A DNA stretch of 64,000 nt from Capsicum annuum (Eukaryota; Streptophyta; Magnoliopsida; Solanales; Solanaceae). The stretch lies in the NCBI RefSeq assembly GCF_002878395.1, contig NC_061121.1, positions 137,418,671 through 137,482,670 of the forward strand. Direction: 5' to 3'. The position numbers and the translations under genes were made by a program. The notes beneath the pieces are model-generated. The model was not told the origin of the DNA, ran no database searches, and saw nothing but the letters and a program-made list of their open reading frames with translations. Positions 58,441 to 64,000 of this stretch are shown here, piece by piece. Numbering within the stretch: position 1 is the stretch's first letter; every line of letters begins with the position of its first letter.

Positions 58441-59284
58441 AATGTTGAGTTAGGCACCAAGCATATTTTTATTCACCGTTATAGGATTGTCACAATTGAG
58501 CTGAAAAAATTAAAGAATCTTCTAGGAATTGTTGGACAAGATATTTATCTGACCTAGTGTATCAACTTGGGGTGCGCCTGTCTTATTTTTTAAGAAAAAG
58601 GATGGTTCTAAGCATAGGTGTATTGATTATCGACAGGTGAACAAGGTAATAGTTAAAAATAAGTATCCTCTTCCTTGTATTGATGATTTATTTGATTAGT
58701 TTTAGGGTGCTTTGATGTTTTTGAAGATTGATTTGATGACTGGTTATCACCAATTGAGGATTAGAGCATTGGATATTCTAAAGATAGCTTTTTGGATGCG
58801 ATATAGTCATTATGAGTTCTTGGTCATGTCCTATAGGTTAACTAATTCCCCAACCATATTCATGGAGTTAATGAATTAGATATTTTGACCGTATTTTGAC
58901 TACTTTGTTATTTTATTTATAGATGATATCTTAGTTTATTTCAAGAGTGTGGCTAATCATAAAAAGCATTTGTGTATTGTGCTTCAGAGATTGAGGGATG
59001 AGAAGTTATATACCAAGTTCTTTAAGTATGAATTTTTATTGGAGTCTATCTCTTTCTTGGGTTATGTGGTGACCAAGGATAGTATTATGGTTAATCCAAC
59101 CAAGAATGCAGCAGTTCTTGATTGGGCTAGGCCTACTTCTCCTACCAAAATTTGAAGTTTTAATAGTTTATTAGGATACTATCGGAGCTTTGTTGAGTGT
59201 TTTTCATCTATTGCAGCTCCATTGACCAATTTGACTTAAATAACTATTTGATGAAAAATAGAATTTCAATCAATGGTTATCTGA
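58440..59284 (+). pseudogene. Element L: reverse transcriptase, interrupted
   Basis: RT motifs: [20 protein letters not shown] (about 58590-58650), [19 protein letters not shown] and [14 protein letters not shown] (about 58720-58765). These are followed by an intact catalytic box FIDD (58916-58927) within LFIDDILVYFKSVANHKKHL, and FLGYVVTKDSIMVNPTKNAA (about 59057-59115). It then runs CFSSIAAPLTNLT (about 59197-59237) and is broken by unrelated DNA at about 59285. Stops replace Gln in FDQLQ (two TAG codons). Confidence 0.87.
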
Positions 59285-59868
59285 AAAATTGATTCAAACA
59301 GTTAAAATTCTAAGTGAAATATAATTTAACCTTAAAATAATTTATGTTGAAAGATTAAATAAAAATAAAAATAAAAATATTTATATGATCTTATTAAATC
59401 AAGAAACCCGGGATTAAACTGATTGTTAATTTATTTTGAATTTTGATTCAGTTTAGTCATTTCATTAAAATTGGCCATAATTGAAATTAAATCGATCACA
59501 ATTGAAATACAATTGGTCAATTGATGTTCAAAATGGTTAATATTGAAATAAAATTGACTAAAATCTTAGTCAAATTTGACTATTTTATAAATGGCCAATT
59601 TTTAACCCTTTCCATCTTAATCTTGGGCCACAAAAGAAGCCCAAGAATAATTATAACAGCAGCCCAACGACAATACTAGCCCACATAAACATCCCACCGC
59701 CCCATCCCAAAGACCCGCTCCGGCCCAACTCCTTCTCCTTTTCCCCTTAACTAGTGTGCGCTCCCAATACAACAACGATAATCCTATACCAACGGCAAAA
59801 TGTACTAACAACATACTAATAGCCAATAACTTCAAATAGAAAAAATCCAAAATGCACCACCGCGTAAC
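59285..59868. mobile_element. Unidentified ~0.58 kb insertion in element L pol
   Basis: RT and RNase H sequence on either side aligns with the uninterrupted copy in A (1381-1480), so this is extra DNA. Its left half is AT-rich with repeated AATTG/CAATTG words (59470-59560). Its right half (59620-59770) is C-rich and carries repeated AGCCCA/GGCCCAA-type words. I see no RT, tRNA-like A/B boxes or clear terminal inverted repeats. The ORF on the minus strand (59617-59889) has no recognisable protein. A short non-autonomous element or LTR fragment is likely. Confidence 0.6.
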
Positions 59869-60360
59869 AGCAACAAGCTTCAATGGCAAAATCTCAAAGA
59901 TTTATTGACTTCATCTCCTATTATGATTTTGCCCAAGGAGGGTGTGGGTTTTACCATCTTTTATGATGCTTCTAGTGTTGGGTTAGGTGTTGTGTTGATA
60001 CAGAAGGTTAAAGTGATTTCCTATGCTTCTCATCAGTTAAAGACTAGTCAGGGAAATTACCCTATCCATGATTTGGAGTTGTGCACAATTGTATTTGCTT
60101 AAAAATATTTGAAGCACTACTTGTATGAAGTCAATTTTGAGATTTTCTCATATCATTAGCCTTTAGTATTTCTTCACCCAGAAAGATTTTAATATGAGGA
60201 AATGTCATTGGCTTGAGTTACCTAAGGATTTTGACTTGGATATTCTCTATCATTCGTACAAGGCTAATACGGTAGTGGATGACTTGATTCGAAGTTGATT
60301 TCCATTGGTATCTTGGTGTATCTTTTGACCTAAAAGAGCCTTTAGTCTTAGAGTTTTAGT
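59869..60360 (+). pseudogene. Element L: RNase H
   Basis: It resumes with LKDLLTSSPIMILPKEGVGF, then FYDASSVGLGVVLIQ (about 59958-60005), which contains the DAS motif. SYASHQLKTSQGNYPIHDLE and LCTIVFA follow to 60102. The tail (HWLELPKDFDLDILYH, about 60207-60255) is the normal RNase H connection. One stop lies at 60100. Confidence 0.88.
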
Positions 60361-61894
60361 CTTTGCCTAACAAGATGGTTAGGCTTGATATTTTGACACC
60401 TGGGCTTGTTTTGGCATTCATCGAGGTTAGGTGTTTATTAATGGAGCAGATCTGGACTCATCAATTTTATGATGTTGGGCTGAGAGTGATTCGAGATAAG
60501 GTGTTGAGTGATAAGGATAAGAAAGCCTCACTTTGTCCTAATGAGGTTTTGAGGACTGAAGGCCGAGTTTGTGTACCGAGAGTAGGTGATTGGATTAGAT
60601 TTTTTATGGAGGAGGCTCGTTGTTCCAGGCATTCAATTCATTTGGGAGTGACTAAGATGTACAGTAATTTAAGGCAGTATTACTGTTGTAGTGATATGGT
60701 AAAGGATGTACCAAATTTTATAGCTCATTGCTTATGGTGTTTGTAGGTGAAGATCGGGTATTTGAGACCTAATGGTTTACTTTAGAGGTTACCCATTCCA
60801 TTAAAAAAGTAGAAATGATTCACTATAGACTTTGTGACTAGGTTGCCCCATACTTCTCATAGTTTGGATAGTAATTGGGTCATCATTGATTGGTTTACCA
60901 AATCTGCTCATTTATTCCTATTCAGGATTTCTTTAGCACTGAAAGGTTATACTATATCTATATTCAGGAGATAGTTCATCTTCATGGCTTGCTAATGTTT
61001 ATCAACTCAGATTAAGGTTTAGTGTTCATATCTAATTACTGATGATTTCTTAGGAGGATTTGGGCACTCAGGTTGATGTTAGTACAACTTTTTTCACCCT
61101 TAGACTAATGGTCAGCCTAAGCAGACTATTTAAGTTTTGGAGGATATGCTTCACACTTGTGGGATAGACTTTGGTGGTTAGTTGGAGCAACACTTAGTTT
61201 TAGTGGAGTTTGCATATAACAATAGCTACCATTCCAGTGTTTAGATGTTTTCATTCGTCCAATTAGTTTGTTTGATTCATTTAAGATTAGACCTCAATGT
61301 ACGGACTTGCTTCGTGAGTTTTTGGATTGAGTTTAGGTTATTCAGGCTAGACACCGAGCGACTCAAAGTAGGTAGAAGTGCTATGCTGATCATAGACTTT
61401 ATGCCTTGAGATTCAGTGCTAGTGATCCTTTTTTTCTTTGTGTGTCGCCTATGAAGAGCATGTTGAGGTTTTTAAGTAGGGACAAGCTTTGCCCTAGATA
61501 TATTTGACCTTTTAAGATTCTTCAGACAATTGGGGATGTGGATTATGAGTTACAATTGCTCCCATATTTATGAGTTGTTCATCCAATTTTTCATGTTTTT
61601 ATGCTTCGGCATTACATCCTAGATTAGTGTCATGCTATTTGTTGGGATTCAATCTAGTTAGATGAGTAGTTTTCCTTTGTCGAGGAGTATGTTTCCATTC
61701 TGCTAGGGATATAAGACGATTGTGTTCTCGAGTTATTCGTATGGTTAAGTTATAGTGGAGGCATCAGACTCTAGATGAGTCTACATAGGAGGTTGAGTTG
61801 GATATGCATCGTAGTTATTCCCAAATTTTTAGGGATTCAAGAAGCTTTTTTACCTTTAGTTTGAGGACGAGCAAGATTTTTTAGTGGTGGATGA
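60360..61894 (+). pseudogene. Element L: integrase and C-terminal tail
   Basis: The open frame 60363-60746 gives the N-terminal integrase: RDKVLSDKDKKASLCPNEVL, GDWIRFFMEEARCSRHSIHL and TKMYSNLRQYYCCSDMVKDV, then IAHCLWCL, with HHCC partly kept. The core IDFVTRLPHTSHSLDSNW follows (about 60825-60880), with broken frames after it. VLEDMLHTCGIDFGG and LVEFAYNNSYHSSV (about 61135-61240) mark the third-acid region. RDKLCPRYI-like, VDYEL-like and LFEDEQ-like tail pieces run to about 61880. The Glu and second Asp are not readable. It is decayed. Confidence 0.84.
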
Positions 61895-64000
61895 TGTAGT
61901 GAACTGATTTTTGGTGATTTGTGTGAATTTTTTTTCTTTTTGATTTAACCATTCTACACCTTCCTATGGTTGTATTGTGGCGTTTATGGGGTGTGGGGAT
62001 GTATGGAATGGTTCCCAATGCATTTTGGTGTGGTTTATACAAAGTTGTGGTTTTTGGTGGTCTTAAAAGCTCATTAGTTGACTTTGATGAACATCTTTTG
62101 ATCTTTGCATCGAATGGAAAATAGACTGTGGCAACAGATTCGAAACGTCAATTTTTGATTGGTAATGTGGTTGGTATGGTTTAACGACTTTTAAATCTCA
62201 TTTGGAAAAAACTATGAATTAGGGTTTTGGAGGTTAGTTCTTTAAAAATAGTGTTTTTTCAAATCTCCAAGGGTAGCATTTTTGGTGCATCTAGTTTATT
62301 GGGTAACATAGTTCGTTTGCATACTTGGGATTATGGATGAATCCCGAGGGGTCCTTAGAAACATGGAATTTTCCAAATTTCCATATGGCACACCACTTAG
62401 CTAGTGCACTCGCCCAAATGATTCTTTAGTTGTGTAAGAGACTTTGTCTAGTAACCAAAATGTCGCCCAAGGGACTCCAGGATCATTTAACCAATAATTG
62501 CTTAAGTAATGGCCTGGACGCTTAAGCAACACTGGAAAGTCAGTCGATAGTTTCTTAAGGAAAAGCCAAGCCACATATGGGATGAAACAGGCTTTGCTTA
62601 AGAAACACCAGGTCGCTTAAGTGATAGCTGCCTAAGCAACCTGATAGTCACTTAGGTGATATTTGGGCATTTTATTTTCCTATTTTTGAGACTTTGAGCT
62701 TGGCTTTTGAGTTTTTAAATTTTTTTCTTCCATTTCTAATCTTGGTATGCTCCAAAACTCCTATTAAACTACTTTACATTATTTTATCATTTAAATCTTA
62801 TTTACATGAAGATTTGAAGGTGAAATTTAGGGATTTTGGCCAAGAAAACCCAAATAATCATTTTTCAATTCAAACCCCAATTTCACTTCATTTTCTGTTT
62901 GGTTTTCTCCTATGAGGTCCTTTAAGCTTGGAAAAATATCTTTTTGGACAAAATTTCAATTTTGGCCTTGTTATTCAAAAACACATTTCGAGGGTCCATT
63001 TTGACCTAGGTTCAGAAGTGGGCAATATGGATATCATTGGCTTTCTTTTGATGCATAGATTTTTTATTTTTGTGTCTTAGATGTTTTTCAGGTCTGTACG
63101 TGAGGTGAAAGCTATGAATTAAAGGCTTTATGGACAGGTTTTTGACATTCAAGGTAGGTTATGGCTTAACATTCTTTATACTGGATTGGATAGTTAATAA
63201 TAATGTAAAAACATGCTATGGGTATGGGGTTGTATCATGAAAAATGTGTTTAGATGATTTATGTGCCCATGTGGGGGGCCTATGTGAAAAATATATGGTG
63301 GTTTTAAGACATTATTTGTTGTGTGTGATCGTGTGGGATCTTATATGATGTTGTTGGCCTAGTATTGATATATGTATGTTTAGTTACACTCTTCTTGGTT
63401 GGAAAAGCCTATTTTTTGTGAATTATGTGGCATTAATGACATTCTGACATTCTCTTGCATGTTTCACTTGATGGTTTCTGGATTTTACTGGATCATGGAG
63501 GGTTGGTTAATTAGAGTATATTTTTAGCTCACATGGTTGGTATATTGGTTGGATATTGGATATTCTCTTTTTGGTTTGTTGTGAGAATTATATACTCATA
63601 TCATATTTATTCATAAATTATTAGTACCATTATGGAAATACTGGCTTTTTTTGACAAACAATGTGACATCTTCAAAAACCCTCTATCGTGTATGTATCGG
63701 AGAGGAGATGTGGTATTGGTATTAGATATGGGTATTATATGGTTTGAATAGCCCCTGATGGGTCATACCATGGGAAGCTTTAGCTTGGCGGGTGTATAAG
63801 GAGGTTGAACGATGACTTCGTACATCACATGATCATCATCACCACTACCATCATCATCTTCATTGCACTTCATATATTGTGCTTATGCTATAATTGTAAT
63901 TTTGTCTTTGACTTGATATATGACCATTTATTCTATCTTTCTATACTTGTATTTGATATATGTGTATATTTGTTCTTCTTTTCTCTACCTTTATTTATTG
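61895..64000 (+). repeat. Element L: 3' LTR, runs off the window
   Basis: It starts TGTAGTGAACTG at 61895, with the GGGTGTGGGGATG box about 100 bp in, as in LTR A. A CTTAAG-type word block is at 62395-62665. An ATC trinucleotide tract is at about 63815-63860. The ORF at 62694-62915 is of no recognised family. It aligns with the K/L LTR (54425-56212) and has the 3' half that the latter lacks. Confidence 0.87.
62395..62665. repeat. CTTAAG-type word block in L 3' LTR
   Basis: Words include ATTGCTTAAGTAATGG, GACGCTTAAGCAAC, GTTTCTTAAGGAAAAG, TTGCTTAAGAAACACC, GTCGCTTAAGTGATAG, CTGCCTAAGCAACC and GTCACTTAGGTGAT. The block begins about 500 bp into the LTR. Confidence 0.82.

Noticed and set aside
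59617..59889. 90-codon minus ORF with Cys/Gly-rich C-terminus
   Set aside because: It spans the boundary of the unidentified insert and part of L pol. No recognised family and no homologous frame.

Overview
This window is transposon-dominated plant heterochromatin. It contains no convincing host gene. Essentially everything from 1 to 64000 is decayed, nested long-terminal-repeat (LTR) retrotransposon sequence, mostly Ty3/gypsy chromovirus-like, plus one CACTA-type DNA transposon end and a 2.3 kb AT-rich stretch I cannot assign. The LTR style (ends resembling TGTCACGACCC...GGGTCGTGACA, initiator-Met primer sites TGGTATCAGAGC, LTRs of 2-2.7 kb) looks like a large-genome Solanaceae species. That attribution is from memory and is inference. 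All reading frames are broken, chiefly by in-frame TAG/TAA/TGA where the family has CAG/CAA/TGG, the pattern expected of old, methylated, deaminating copies.

Layout, with my own element letters. A (+) 1-~6250: protease, reverse transcriptase, RNase H and integrase, then a 3' LTR; the 5' side is outside the window. E (-) ~6251-8280: a truncated LTR. B (-): an old element whose LTR is 27769-~30387. Its gag/pol is split into three pieces (26713-27560, 17360-17638, 8281-9371) by two later insertions, C (9372-17359) and D (17639-26712), and its pol stops where E begins. D is a full-length element with a perfect 5-bp target duplication, TGATC. C is a full-length element with a tRNA-Asp-type primer site and no recognisable pol. 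F (-) 30388-32442: primer site and LTR only. G (+) 32500-~36250: 5' LTR, primer site and start of gag. H (+) ~36254-~42860: 5' LTR through integrase. I (+) ~42860-44497: integrase of a different lineage, then a short LTR with a duplicated TATA segment. J (-) 44498-47847: relative of C, lacking its 3' side. 47848-50209: unassigned. ~50210-50778: CACTA terminal region. K (+) 50780-54424, then one LTR (54425-56212), then L (+) 56213-61894 and its 3' LTR running off the window end: a K-LTR-L-LTR array sharing one LTR.

Gag packages RNA, protease matures the polyprotein, reverse transcriptase/RNase H copies the RNA primed by a tRNA, and integrase inserts the product. No element here can do all of this itself.

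The most interesting signal is not a gene. Nearly every LTR carries, in its 5' (U3) part, a 100-400 bp block of short near-palindromic words of one of three kinds: GCGATCGC-like, CTTAAG-like or (T)ACGACTCGT-like. LTRs that share the same backbone (A, B, K/L, L) carry different words at the same offset, and B carries two kinds. This looks like cassette switching inside LTR promoters.
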